A stretch of 64,000 nt of DNA, from positions 1-64,000 of the forward strand of contig NZ_CAXUNP010000015.1 in assembly GCF_964252635.1 (NCBI RefSeq), written 5' to 3'. The notes below the pieces were generated by a model. The model did no database searches. It worked only from the letters and a program-made list of their open reading frames with translations, and was not told where the DNA came from. A program made the position numbers and the translations under genes. Position 1 is the first letter of the stretch, and every line of letters starts with the position of its first letter. Origin of the DNA: Jatrophihabitans sp964252635. Its GTDB lineage: Bacteria; Actinomycetota; Actinomycetes; Mycobacteriales; Jatrophihabitantaceae. Below, piece by piece: positions 32,043-40,116 of this stretch.

Positions 32043-33074
32043 ATGGAATACCGACCGCTGGGCCGCACCGGGATCACCGTCAGCCACCTGAGCCTCGGCG
32101 CGATGATGCTCGGCGCTATGGGCAACACCGATCGCGACGAGTGCGTCCGCATCGTCCACGGCGCCCTTGATGCCGGCATCAACACGATCAACACCGCCGA
32201 CGGCTACTCGGCGGGGGAGTCGGAGGAGATCCTGGGCGAGGCCCTCGCCGACGGTCGGCGCGACGAGGTCGTCCTGACCGTCAAGACCGGGTTGAAGGTC
32301 GACGGACACCCGAACCACGGCGGCGGATCCCGGCGCTGGCTGACCCAGGCGATCGAGGGATCCCTGCGTCGCCTGCGGACCGACTGGATCGACGTGTACG
32401 AGTTGGGCGTCCCCGATCCGGACACCGACATCGACGAGACCCTCGGCGCGCTCACCGACCTCGTCACCGCGGGCAAGATCCGAACGTTCGGTGCGTCGAA
32501 GATGCCGCCGTCGCAGATCGCCGAAGCGCGTGCCGTGGCCGAGCGACGCGGGTTGGGCGTGTTCCGTGTCGAGGAGTCGCCGTACTCGATGCTCAACCGT
32601 GCCGTCGAGTACGACTTGCTGCCCACCTGCTCGCGACTCGGGATCGGGGTTCTGGCCTTCGGGCCGCTCGCCCGCGGCTGGCTGTCCGGGCGCTACCGCC
32701 TGGGTTCGGACGTCGGCGCGCCCGGTTCCAGCAACCGCGCACGCGGCGGCCGGATGGACGCCACCGCGCCGGCCAACGCGGCGAAGCTGCACGCCGCCGA
32801 CGCTCTCGGTGCTCTCGCCGACGACGCCGGGCTCACCCTGCCGCAGTTGGCCACGGCGTTCGTCGCCCGTCACCCGGCCGTCAGCACCGTGCTGATCGGG
32901 CCGCGAACCTTCGAGCAGCTCGAGAGCTCGCTCACGGCCGACGGCGTCGACCTGTCCGAGGACGTGCTCGACCGCATCGATGCCATCGTCCCGCCCGGAT
33001 CGACCGTCGACATCACCGACGCGATGTGGGAGCACGGCACCCGCGCCCTGGACGCGGGCGCACGCCGACGCTGA
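32043..33074 (+). CDS. Aldo/keto reductase lacking the canonical catalytic His
   Basis: A 343-aa AKR of the AKR11/12-like branch. The cofactor site and barrel signatures are present (SLGAMMLGAMGNTDRDE, GKIRTFGASKMPPSQIAEAR, GVLAFGPLARGWLSGRY). Of the catalytic tetrad, Asp53 and Tyr55 (TADGYSAGESEEI) and Lys81 (VKTG) are there, but the usual LYQLHRPDP segment reads VYELGVPDP, with Gly122 where His is expected. The fold and NADPH site look intact; catalytic competence is uncertain. GAGGAGGC lies 5 nt before the ATG. It is divergent from its TetR regulator. Confidence 0.88.
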   Translation: MEYRPLGRTGITVSHLSLGAMMLGAMGNTDRDECVRIVHGALDAGINTINTADGYSAGESEEILGEALADGRRDEVVLTVKTGLKVDGHPNHGGGSRRWLTQAIEGSLRRLRTDWIDVYELGVPDPDTDIDETLGALTDLVTAGKIRTFGASKMPPSQIAEARAVAERRGLGVFRVEESPYSMLNRAVEYDLLPTCSRLGIGVLAFGPLARGWLSGRYRLGSDVGAPGSSNRARGGRMDATAPANAAKLHAADALGALADDAGLTLPQLATAFVARHPAVSTVLIGPRTFEQLESSLTADGVDLSEDVLDRIDAIVPPGSTVDITDAMWEHGTRALDAGARRR

Positions 33075-33122
33075 CGGCACCGCCCGAGTGCGGACCCGCT
33101 TGCGCGGCAGTAGACGGTCGCG

Positions 33123-33779
33123 TCAGCAACTCGGCCGCGGGGTCGGTTCGGTGGCGTAGCTGCGGATCAGCTCGATGGTGGCGTCGAGCGCGGTCTCGAG
33201 CGGCACGGTGGTGCGGCGGGTCTGGGTGAGGACCAGCCCGCCCTGCAGCGCGGCGAGCAGGGCCAGGGCCAACCGGTCGGTGTCGGTGCCGTCGCGCAGC
33301 AGCCCACGGTCGCGCATGGTCGCGAGGCCTGACCGGATCGGCGCCTCCCACTGCTCGAAGCCGTCGACGAGGTCGGCTCGGGCGTCGGGGTCGTCGTCGG
33401 CGATCTCGGCGGCGATCGAGCCGATCGGGCAGCCGCCGGCGCAGTGCCGCGAGCGCTGCAGGGTCACCAGGTTGTCGCGCCACCGACCGAGCGCTTCGAA
33501 GGTGTCGAGCGCGTCGAGCTCGGGCTGCTGCACGGCAAGGATCGCGGCGGTCTGGTGGGCGATCACGGCGCGCATCAGGGTCTGTTTGTCGCCGAAGTAG
33601 TGGTAGAGCTGCGACGCACTGACCCCGGCCTCGCGCTGCACGTCCTCGACACCGGTGCGGGTGACCCCGTGCGCGAACACCAGGGCGGACGCGGCGTCGA
33701 GGATCCGGGCGCGCGTCGCCTCGCCCTTCGCCGTGAGCCGACGTTCTGAAGCCGGGCGGGTCCGGGTCGATGCGGTCAT
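33123..33779 (-). CDS. TetR-family regulator (LmrA/YxaF-like)
   Basis: A 218-aa TetR protein. HTH: VEDVQREAGVSASQLYHYFGDK. The C-terminal domain has the CAGGCPIGSIAAEIAD segment of LmrA/YxaF-type repressors. ATG at 33779 has only a weak AGG upstream. It is divergent from the SDR at 33869. Two identical-type half-sites TGGAG-N6-CTCCA sit between the genes. The LmrA group commonly controls efflux or a linked oxidoreductase; here the SDR is the only linked target. Confidence 0.9.
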   Translation of the reverse strand: MTASTRTRPASERRLTAKGEATRARILDAASALVFAHGVTRTGVEDVQREAGVSASQLYHYFGDKQTLMRAVIAHQTAAILAVQQPELDALDTFEALGRWRDNLVTLQRSRHCAGGCPIGSIAAEIADDDPDARADLVDGFEQWEAPIRSGLATMRDRGLLRDGTDTDRLALALLAALQGGLVLTQTRRTTVPLETALDATIELIRSYATEPTPRPSC

Positions 33780-33799
33780 GGGACCAGCCTACTGCGTTC

Positions 33800-33848
33800 T
33801 GGAGTGGCGTCTCCAAAAACGACTGGGCAGTCTGGAGCAATCACTCCA
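33800..33848. promoter_or_regulatory. Two TetR operators (TGGAG-N6-CTCCA) between tetR and SDR
   Basis: Palindromes at 33800-33815 and 33833-33848, both TGGAG-N6-CTCCA. Their centres are 33 bp apart, about three helical turns, so both would be on the same DNA face. They cover the region 21-69 bp upstream of the tetR start and immediately ahead of the SDR SD. Confidence 0.65.
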
Positions 33849-33868
33849 CTCCAGGAAGAGGAACGGCC

Positions 33869-34618
33869 ATGACCACCGAGCTCTCCGGCACGACCGCGCT
33901 GATCACCGGCGCCACCAGCGGCATCGGCCGCGCCACGGCCCTCGCGCTCGCCGCGCGCGGCGCCCATGTCGTCGTCTCCGGCCGCGACGCCGGACGTGGT
34001 GACCAGACCGTCGACGCCATCCGGGCGGCCGGCGGCACCGCCGATTTCGTGCGTGCCGACCTGACCGACGCCGCCAGCGCCCGCGAGCTCGCGTCCCGGT
34101 CCACGGAGCTCGGCGGCGGGCACGTCGACATCCTGGTCAACAGTGCCGGCATCTTCCCGTTCGGCCCGACGGCCGACACCACCCAGGCCGACGTCGACGC
34201 CGTGCTCGCCGTCAACGTCACCGCGCCCTATTTCCTCGTCGGGGCACTGGCCCCGGACATGGCCGCCCGCGGCCACGGCGCGATCGTCAACGTGACCACC
34301 ATGGTCGCCGAGTTCGGAGCCGCCGGAATGGGCCTCTGCGGCGCGAGCAAGGCCGCGCTGGTGTTACTGACCAAGTCCTGGGCGGCCGAGTACGGGCCTG
34401 CGGGCGTGCGCGTCAACGCCGTCAGCCCCGGCCCGACACGGACGGAAGGCACCGCAGGCATGGGCGCGGCGCTCGACCAGCTCGCCGCCGCCGGACCGGC
34501 CGGACGCCCCGGGCAGCCGGAGGAGATCGCCGAAGCCATCGTCTTCCTGGCCACCGACGCCGCCAGCTTCGTCCACGGCGCCATCCTGCCCGCCGACGGC
34601 GGGCGGATCGCCGTCTGA
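33869..34618 (+). CDS. Short-chain dehydrogenase with Cys in place of the catalytic Tyr
   Basis: A 249-aa classical SDR. Cofactor motif TGATSGIG (13-20), NSAGIF (91-96), NVTTMVAEFG, and the C-terminal NAVSPGPTRTEGTAG and PADGGR. The YxxxK motif reads C157-GAS-K161 (codon TGC where TAC gives Tyr), so the catalytic proton donor is missing. All else appears intact, with no frameshift. It may be inactive as an oxidoreductase, act by another mechanism, or reflect a point mutation. GGAAGAGGA lies 6 nt before the ATG. Controlled, by inference, by the divergent TetR. Confidence 0.88.
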   Translation: MTTELSGTTALITGATSGIGRATALALAARGAHVVVSGRDAGRGDQTVDAIRAAGGTADFVRADLTDAASARELASRSTELGGGHVDILVNSAGIFPFGPTADTTQADVDAVLAVNVTAPYFLVGALAPDMAARGHGAIVNVTTMVAEFGAAGMGLCGASKAALVLLTKSWAAEYGPAGVRVNAVSPGPTRTEGTAGMGAALDQLAAAGPAGRPGQPEEIAEAIVFLATDAASFVHGAILPADGGRIAV

Positions 34619-34686
34619 GGCCACGCGGGCGCCCGGATGCACGCCCGACGCCGAGCACGGTGCGTCCGGTGGGTGAAGATGGAGGG

Positions 34687-35580
34687 GTGACGCTGGATCC
34701 CGAAGAGCTGTTCGACCTCGACGCCGACCGACCCGACCTGTCGGGCACGGTGCTGCTGCACATGCTCGACGGCTTCGTCGACGCAGGAGGTGCGGTGCGG
34801 CTCGCGCGAGCCTCGCTGCTCGCCGACGACGCGCCGGTCGTCGCGCGCTTCGACGTCGACCAGCTCTACGACTACCGGGCCCGGCGGCCGATCATGCACT
34901 TCGACGTCGACCACTGGAGCGACTACGCCACGCCCCAGCTGGCGCTGCACCTGCTGCACGACAGCGACGACACCCCGTACCTGCTGCTGGCGGGCCCTGA
35001 ACCGGACGTCCAGTGGGAGCGTTACGCGGCGGCCGTCGAGCTGCTCGTGCAGCGCCTCGGCGTGCGGCTCGTCATCGGGCTCGACGCCTTCCCGATGTCG
35101 GTGCCGCACACGCGGCCGACGCCGATCATCGTGCACGGCTCGCGGCGCGAGCTGTTCGCGGACTACCGCGCGTGGCTCGGCCAGATCATCGTCCCGGCCA
35201 GCGCCGGCCACCTGGTCGAGTACCGCCTCGGCCAGGCCGGGGTCGACGCGCTCGGCATCGCCGCTCCGGTCCCGCCGTACCTGGCCCAGGCCGAGTTCCC
35301 GGCCGCGTCGATCGCGCTGCTGCGCGAGGTCGGCGCGCGCGCCGGGTTGCGCTTCGACACCGAGGTCCTCGAGGAGGCCGAACGGTTGAACCGCGCGGCC
35401 ATCGGGCACGAGGTCAGCGGATCCGAGGAGCTGCAGACCATGGTCGCCGCGCTCGAGCAGCAGTACGACGCGGCGGCGGCCGCGGCGCAGACCGCCCTGG
35501 CCGAGGGCGACCTGCCGTCGGCCGACGAGCTGGGCGCCGAGCTCGAACGCTTCCTGGCCGACGAGGCCCGCGGCGACTAG
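34687..35580 (+). CDS. PAC2-family protein
   Basis: A 297-aa PAC2 domain protein (DLSGTVLLHMLDGFVDAGGA, VARFDVDQLYDYRARRP, LLLAGPEPDVQWERYAAAV, LRLVIGLDAFPMSVPHTRPT-type blocks). PAC2 proteins are related to proteasome assembly chaperones and are common in proteasome-bearing actinobacteria; the exact role is not settled. GTG at 34687 fits the family N-terminus (TLDPEELFDLDAD), although its GGAGG is nearly adjacent; GTG at 34660 is an alternative. The stop is followed without a gap by the lacI start. Confidence 0.85.
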   Translation: MTLDPEELFDLDADRPDLSGTVLLHMLDGFVDAGGAVRLARASLLADDAPVVARFDVDQLYDYRARRPIMHFDVDHWSDYATPQLALHLLHDSDDTPYLLLAGPEPDVQWERYAAAVELLVQRLGVRLVIGLDAFPMSVPHTRPTPIIVHGSRRELFADYRAWLGQIIVPASAGHLVEYRLGQAGVDALGIAAPVPPYLAQAEFPAASIALLREVGARAGLRFDTEVLEEAERLNRAAIGHEVSGSEELQTMVAALEQQYDAAAAAAQTALAEGDLPSADELGAELERFLADEARGD

Positions 35581-36597
35581 GTGGGCCTCAACATTCGCGA
35601 CATCGCGGCTGCGGCGGGCGTGTCGCCGGCCACGGTGTCACGGGCGCTGCGCGGGATGGACAACGTCGACGTCAGCACGCGGGAACACGTCATCGCGGTG
35701 GCGCGCGCGCTGGACTACGCGGTCTCGCCGGTGGCCTCGCGGCTCGCCACGGGCCGTTCGGGGACCCTGGGGATCGTCACGCCCTACGTCGGCGGTTGGT
35801 ACTTCGCGGAGCTGTTCGCCGGGATCGAGGCCGCGCTCAAGCCCTTCGACCTCGACGTGCTCATCCACACCACCGAGGAGCCGACCGGCGCCCGGCCGAG
35901 CACGGAGGCACACGTCCGCCTGCGTCGACGGGTCGACGCCGCGCTGGTCATCGGGCTGGCGCCGGACAGCAAGGAGATCGCCGGGCTGGCCGGGCTCGGC
36001 ATCCCGCTGGTGCTGATCGGGTCGCAGGTCGACGGCGTCGCCAGCGTGTCGATCGACGATCGGGCCGACGCGTGTCGTGCCGTCCAGCACCTCCTCGACC
36101 TGGGGCACCGCCGCGTCGGGCTGATCAGCGGACGACGGCTGCCGACCGGGTTCGTGCCGGAGAACGACCGGCTCGCCGGCTACCTGGATGCGCTGTCCGC
36201 CGCGCACCTCGCCCACCCGACGTCGCTGCGCGAGGTCGGCGAGTTCACCACCGCCGGTGGCGAACGGGCCATGAGCGTGCTGCTGGCGCGTCAGCCCCGG
36301 CCTACCGCCGTCTTCTGCATGTCCGACCAGATGGCGTACGGCGCGCTGCGGGCGATGTCGCGCGCCGGCGTCGGGACGGGCACCGGCGACGGCGCCATCG
36401 CCGTGATGGGCTTCGACGACCACGAGCTCGCGACGACCTTCGATCTGAGCACGGTGGCCCAGCCGGTACGCGCCATCGGCGCACTCGGTGTCGACCTGGT
36501 GATGGAACAGCTCGACGGTCGTCAGCCACGGGTCATCGTGCTGCCGACCGAGCTCAGGGTGCGCGCTTCGACGCAAGGGTCGGTCACAAACCGGTAA
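35581..36597 (+). CDS. LacI-family transcriptional regulator of the sugar ABC transporter
   Basis: A 338-aa LacI/GalR regulator. HTH and hinge: IRDIAAAAGVSPATVSRALR and YAVSPVASRLATGR, then a periplasmic-binding-protein-like sensor domain (GWYFAELFAGIEAAL, GHRRVGLISGRR, VMGFDDHELATTFDLSTV). GTG at 35581 follows the PAC2 stop directly. A perfect 16-bp LacI-type palindrome lies at 36645-36660, just ahead of the substrate-binding protein gene. The inducer is presumably a beta-glucoside or its oligosaccharide, given the GH1 gene at the end of the transporter operon. Confidence 0.92.
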   Translation: MGLNIRDIAAAAGVSPATVSRALRGMDNVDVSTREHVIAVARALDYAVSPVASRLATGRSGTLGIVTPYVGGWYFAELFAGIEAALKPFDLDVLIHTTEEPTGARPSTEAHVRLRRRVDAALVIGLAPDSKEIAGLAGLGIPLVLIGSQVDGVASVSIDDRADACRAVQHLLDLGHRRVGLISGRRLPTGFVPENDRLAGYLDALSAAHLAHPTSLREVGEFTTAGGERAMSVLLARQPRPTAVFCMSDQMAYGALRAMSRAGVGTGTGDGAIAVMGFDDHELATTFDLSTVAQPVRAIGALGVDLVMEQLDGRQPRVIVLPTELRVRASTQGSVTNR

Positions 36598-36644
36598 CGG
36601 TGCCGGCGACGTGCTGGTCGCTCCGAAACCTCTCTGTCACAGTC

Positions 36645-36660
36645 ATGAAACCGGTTTCAT
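36645..36660. promoter_or_regulatory. LacI-family operator ahead of the sugar ABC operon
   Basis: ATGAAACC-GGTTTCAT, a perfect 16-bp palindrome with the central CG and GAAAC/GTTTC arms typical of LacI/GalR sites, 22 bp upstream of the substrate-binding protein start and 47 bp downstream of lacI. Confidence 0.85.
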
Positions 36661-36682
36661 AGGACGTCTCGGAGGAGATCGA

Positions 36683-38035
36683 ATGACTAGTCGACGGTGG
36701 GCCGCCGTTGGGGTGGCAGCGGCCACGCTGACGCTCGTGGCCGCGTGTTCCAGCAGTGGCGGATCGGGGTCCAAGAGCTCGAAGGCCAAGGCGCTGACGG
36801 GATCGTGCGCGCAGTACCAGGCCTACGCCGGCCACAGCGGGTCGACGGTGACCATGTTCGGCTCGGTCCTCAGCCCCGAGTCGAACTCGCTGAACACGTC
36901 ATGGGCCCAGTTCAGCAAGTGCACCGGCATCAAGATCAAGTACACCGGCTCGAACACCTTCGAGTCCGACCTGCCCGTCAAGGTCAACGGAGGCAACGCT
37001 CCCGACCTCGCCATCATCCCGCAGCCCGGCCTGCTGCAGCAGATGGTCAAGACCGGGGCGGTGAAGAAGCCCCCGGCGCAGACCGTGGCGAACGAGAAGA
37101 ACTGGCCCGCGGTCTGGAAGAGCTACGGCTCGGTCGACGGGACGTTCTACGCCGCGCCGATGAGCGCCAACATGAAGTCCCTCGTGTGGTACTCGCCGAA
37201 GTTCTTCGCCGCGCACAAGCTGAGCGTGCCTACGACCTGGTCCGGGCTGATGCAGCTGTCGAGCCAGATCGCCGGCATCAACGGCACGAAGCCGTGGTGC
37301 GGTGGCATCAACTCGGGCACGGCCAGCGGTTGGCCCGCGACCGACTGGCTCGAGGAGGCCGTGCTGAGCACCTACGGCGGACAGGTGTACGACGACTGGA
37401 TCAGCCACAAGGTGAAATTCAGCAGCCCGCAGATCCAGGCCGCGATGCGCACCGTCGCCGGGTACATGCAGAACCCCGCCTGGGTGAACGGTGGCTACGG
37501 CAATGTGAAGACCATCGCCACCACGACGTTCCAGAACGCGGGGTTCCCCATCCTGAAGAACAAGTGCGCGATGTTGCAGCAGGCGTCGTTCTACGAGGCG
37601 CAGTGGCCCAAGGGCACGACGGTCTCCTCGACCGGTGACGCCTTCGCGTTCTACCTCCCGCCGGTGAGCAGCTCGGTGCGCACGCCGGTCGAGGGTGGCG
37701 GCGAGTTCGTCACCGCTTTCTCGAACAAGCCCGCCGTGCAGGCCGTGCAGAGCTACCTGTCGACGCCGCAGTGGGCGGACAGCCGCATCAAGGTCGCGCC
37801 GGGCTGGGTGTCGGCGAACGAGAAGGTCGACCAGTCGCTGTACACCGACCCGATCGACAAGCTGTCCGCGAAGTACCTCGCCGACCCGAACGCGACGTTC
37901 CGGTTCGACGCCTCCGACGCCATGCCCGCCGCGGTGGGCTCGGGTGCGGAGTGGAAGGCCATGGTCGACTGGTTCGGCAGTGGCAAGTCGATCAGTGCCG
38001 TCGCCCAGGAGATCGACGCCGCCTGGCCGAAGTAG
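36683..38035 (+). CDS. Sugar ABC transporter substrate-binding lipoprotein
   Basis: A 450-aa extracellular binding protein. A signal peptide ends in the lipobox VAAC (Cys near residue 21) followed by an SSSGGSGS linker. The body matches family 1 (MalE-type) solute binding proteins (TFESDLPVKVNGGNAPDLAI, WYSPKFFAAHKLSVPTTW). GGAGGAG 7 nt before ATG at 36683. It is the first gene of the operon, followed after a strong hairpin (38076-38109) by two permeases. No ATPase gene is present in the cluster, as is usual for actinobacterial sugar ABC systems that share an MsiK-type ATPase. Confidence 0.92.
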   Translation: MTSRRWAAVGVAAATLTLVAACSSSGGSGSKSSKAKALTGSCAQYQAYAGHSGSTVTMFGSVLSPESNSLNTSWAQFSKCTGIKIKYTGSNTFESDLPVKVNGGNAPDLAIIPQPGLLQQMVKTGAVKKPPAQTVANEKNWPAVWKSYGSVDGTFYAAPMSANMKSLVWYSPKFFAAHKLSVPTTWSGLMQLSSQIAGINGTKPWCGGINSGTASGWPATDWLEEAVLSTYGGQVYDDWISHKVKFSSPQIQAAMRTVAGYMQNPAWVNGGYGNVKTIATTTFQNAGFPILKNKCAMLQQASFYEAQWPKGTTVSSTGDAFAFYLPPVSSSVRTPVEGGGEFVTAFSNKPAVQAVQSYLSTPQWADSRIKVAPGWVSANEKVDQSLYTDPIDKLSAKYLADPNATFRFDASDAMPAAVGSGAEWKAMVDWFGSGKSISAVAQEIDAAWPK

Positions 38036-38075
38036 GCCCGGCCCGCCGCCCGTCCCCGCACGATCCGCGACGAAC

Positions 38076-38109
38076 GGTGTGGGCCCGACCTCCGGGTCGG
38101 GCCCACACC
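38076..38109 (+). terminator. Intra-operon hairpin between the binding-protein and permease genes
   Basis: A perfect 15-bp stem (GGTGTGGGCCCGACC at 38076-38090; complement at 38095-38109) with a 4-nt loop and no U-tract. In this position it probably acts as a partial terminator or mRNA stabiliser that raises binding-protein output above that of the permeases. Confidence 0.75.
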
Positions 38110-38137
38110 GCCGTCGCGTCGAGATCAAGGAGCGCTC

Positions 38138-39160
38138 ATGCCGATGGAGCACAGCCTGCTGCTGGCCAGCACCGCGTCCGAGGCCGGGTCGCGGTTACTC
38201 GGCGTCGTCGAGGTCGTCGCCGCCTTTCTCGCGATCCTCGCCGTCATCTTCCTCGTCGTGGGGCGGGTGAGCGGCCGCGCGCAACGCCCGATCGCGCTGG
38301 CCGTCTGCCTCCTGCCGGCGCTCGTGCTCGTCGCGGTCGGGCTCGTCATCCCGGCGATCGACACCATCGTGAACAGCTTCAAGAACCAGCAGTACCTCGG
38401 GCAGCAGCACACGTCGTTCATCGGCTTCGACAACTACCGCTTCGACTTCACCGACTCCGACACCCAGCGCACCCTGCTGAACACCCTGCAGTGGCTGGTG
38501 ATCGTGCCCGTTGCCTCGGTCGCGGTGGGCCTGACCGCCGCGCTGCTGCTCGGCCGCATGCGTCACACGGGGATCTGGAAGACGCTGATCTTCCTGCCCA
38601 CCGCGATCTCGTTCGTCGGCGCCGCGGTCATCTGGAACTACGTGTACGACGCACCGGTGCAGGGTGGCCCGCAGACGGGGCTGCTCAGCCGGATCGCCCT
38701 CGCCTTCGGCTGGCACAACCCGCCGAATTGGCTCATCAGCAGTCCGCTGAACCTGTACCTCGAGATGATCATCATGATCTGGATCCAGGCCGGTTTCGCG
38801 ATGGTCGTGCTGTCGGCGGCGCTGAACGCCATCCCCGACGACATCATCGAGGCGGCCCGGATGGACGGCGCCAGCGGGCTGACCCTGTTCCGCACGGTGC
38901 AGGTCCCGATGATCCGCAACACACTGGTGGTGGTCGGGACGACGATCATGATCGCGACGCTGAAGGTCTTCGACATCGTCTTCAGCCTCAACAACGGCAA
39001 CTTCAACACCGACGTGCTCGCCCGGCAGATGTACGGCGACCTGTTCGTCACGAATCAGGTCAGCCGCGGCAGCTCGCTCGCCGTCATCCTGTTCGTCGTC
39101 GTGCTGCCACTCGTGCTCTACAACATCCGGCAGCTGCGCCGGGAGAGGGCGACCCGATGA
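38138..39160 (+). CDS. Sugar ABC transporter permease (MalF-type)
   Basis: A 340-aa permease. It has two extra N-terminal hydrophobic segments, then six core segments. The EAA cytoplasmic loop is EAARMDGASGLTLFRTVQVP. AAGGAGCGCTC precedes the ATG at 38138. Its stop overlaps the ATG of the second permease (ATGA). It pairs with the gene at 39157 to form the channel for the substrate captured by the lipoprotein at 36683. Confidence 0.92.
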   Translation: MPMEHSLLLASTASEAGSRLLGVVEVVAAFLAILAVIFLVVGRVSGRAQRPIALAVCLLPALVLVAVGLVIPAIDTIVNSFKNQQYLGQQHTSFIGFDNYRFDFTDSDTQRTLLNTLQWLVIVPVASVAVGLTAALLLGRMRHTGIWKTLIFLPTAISFVGAAVIWNYVYDAPVQGGPQTGLLSRIALAFGWHNPPNWLISSPLNLYLEMIIMIWIQAGFAMVVLSAALNAIPDDIIEAARMDGASGLTLFRTVQVPMIRNTLVVVGTTIMIATLKVFDIVFSLNNGNFNTDVLARQMYGDLFVTNQVSRGSSLAVILFVVVLPLVLYNIRQLRRERATR

Positions 39161-40116
39161 CGACCTCCACGCCCCCCGTCCTCGACGCCCCCACCTCCGA
39201 CGCCCTGGCCACCTCCGACCGGGAGGCGGCCCGCACGGTGGTCCGGCGCAGGCTCAGCAGCCCGATCGCGACCGCGGTCATCGTGCTGATCTCGGTGCTG
39301 TGGACGATCCCGACGCTGGGTCTGCTCGTGAACTCCGTCCGCTCGAAGCAGGACGCGGCGACCACCGGTTGGTGGCAGATGTTCACTGACCCCAGCTTCA
39401 GCCTGTCCGGCTACCACAGCGTCCTCGTCGACAACGGCGGCTTCGTCCTGCCGCTCGCGAACTCGCTGGCCATCACCATCCCGGGCACGATCATCCCCAT
39501 CTTCATCGCGTCCATGGCCGCCTACGCCCTGGCCTGGATGCGCTTCCGCGGCAGCGACATCATCTTCTTCTTCCTCTTCGCCCTGCAGGTCGTGCCCCTG
39601 CAGATGGCGCTGGTGCCGCTGCAGCGGTTCTACGCCCACGGAGCGCACATCGGCACGGTGACGATCTTCCCGTCGCTGGGCATCAACGGCACCATCGCCC
39701 AGATCTGGCTGTCGCACACGATGTTCTCGCTGCCGCTGGCCGTGTTCCTGCTGCACAACTTCATCGCGTCCCTGCCGTCGTCGGTCATCGAGGCGGCACG
39801 CGTAGACGGTGCGAGTCACCTGCGGATCTACCGCAGCATCGTGTTGCCGCTCGCGCTGCCGGCCATCGCGTCGTTCGCGATCTTCCAGTTCCTGTGGGTG
39901 TGGAACGACCTGCTCGTCGCCAAGACCTTCGGTGGCCTGGACTCCTCGACGCAGCCGGTGACCGCACACACGTCGTCCATCCTCGGCAACTTCGGTTCGC
40001 ACCAGGAGCTGCTCGGCCCGGCCGGCTTCCTGACCATCGTCGTGCCGGTCGTCGTCTTCCTGGCCCTGCAACGCTTCTTCGTCCGCGGCCTGCTCGCCGG
40101 CAGCGTGAAGGGATGA
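39157..40116 (+). CDS. Sugar ABC transporter permease (MalG-type)
   Basis: A 319-aa permease with six predicted membrane segments and the EAA loop EAARVDGASHLRIYRSIVLP. The N-terminal ~35 residues are a polar Thr/Ala-rich tail. The ATG overlaps the stop of the preceding permease by 4 bp, and its own stop overlaps the start of the GH1 gene (ATGA), so all three are translationally coupled. Confidence 0.92.
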   Translation: MTTSTPPVLDAPTSDALATSDREAARTVVRRRLSSPIATAVIVLISVLWTIPTLGLLVNSVRSKQDAATTGWWQMFTDPSFSLSGYHSVLVDNGGFVLPLANSLAITIPGTIIPIFIASMAAYALAWMRFRGSDIIFFFLFALQVVPLQMALVPLQRFYAHGAHIGTVTIFPSLGINGTIAQIWLSHTMFSLPLAVFLLHNFIASLPSSVIEAARVDGASHLRIYRSIVLPLALPAIASFAIFQFLWVWNDLLVAKTFGGLDSSTQPVTAHTSSILGNFGSHQELLGPAGFLTIVVPVVVFLALQRFFVRGLLAGSVKG

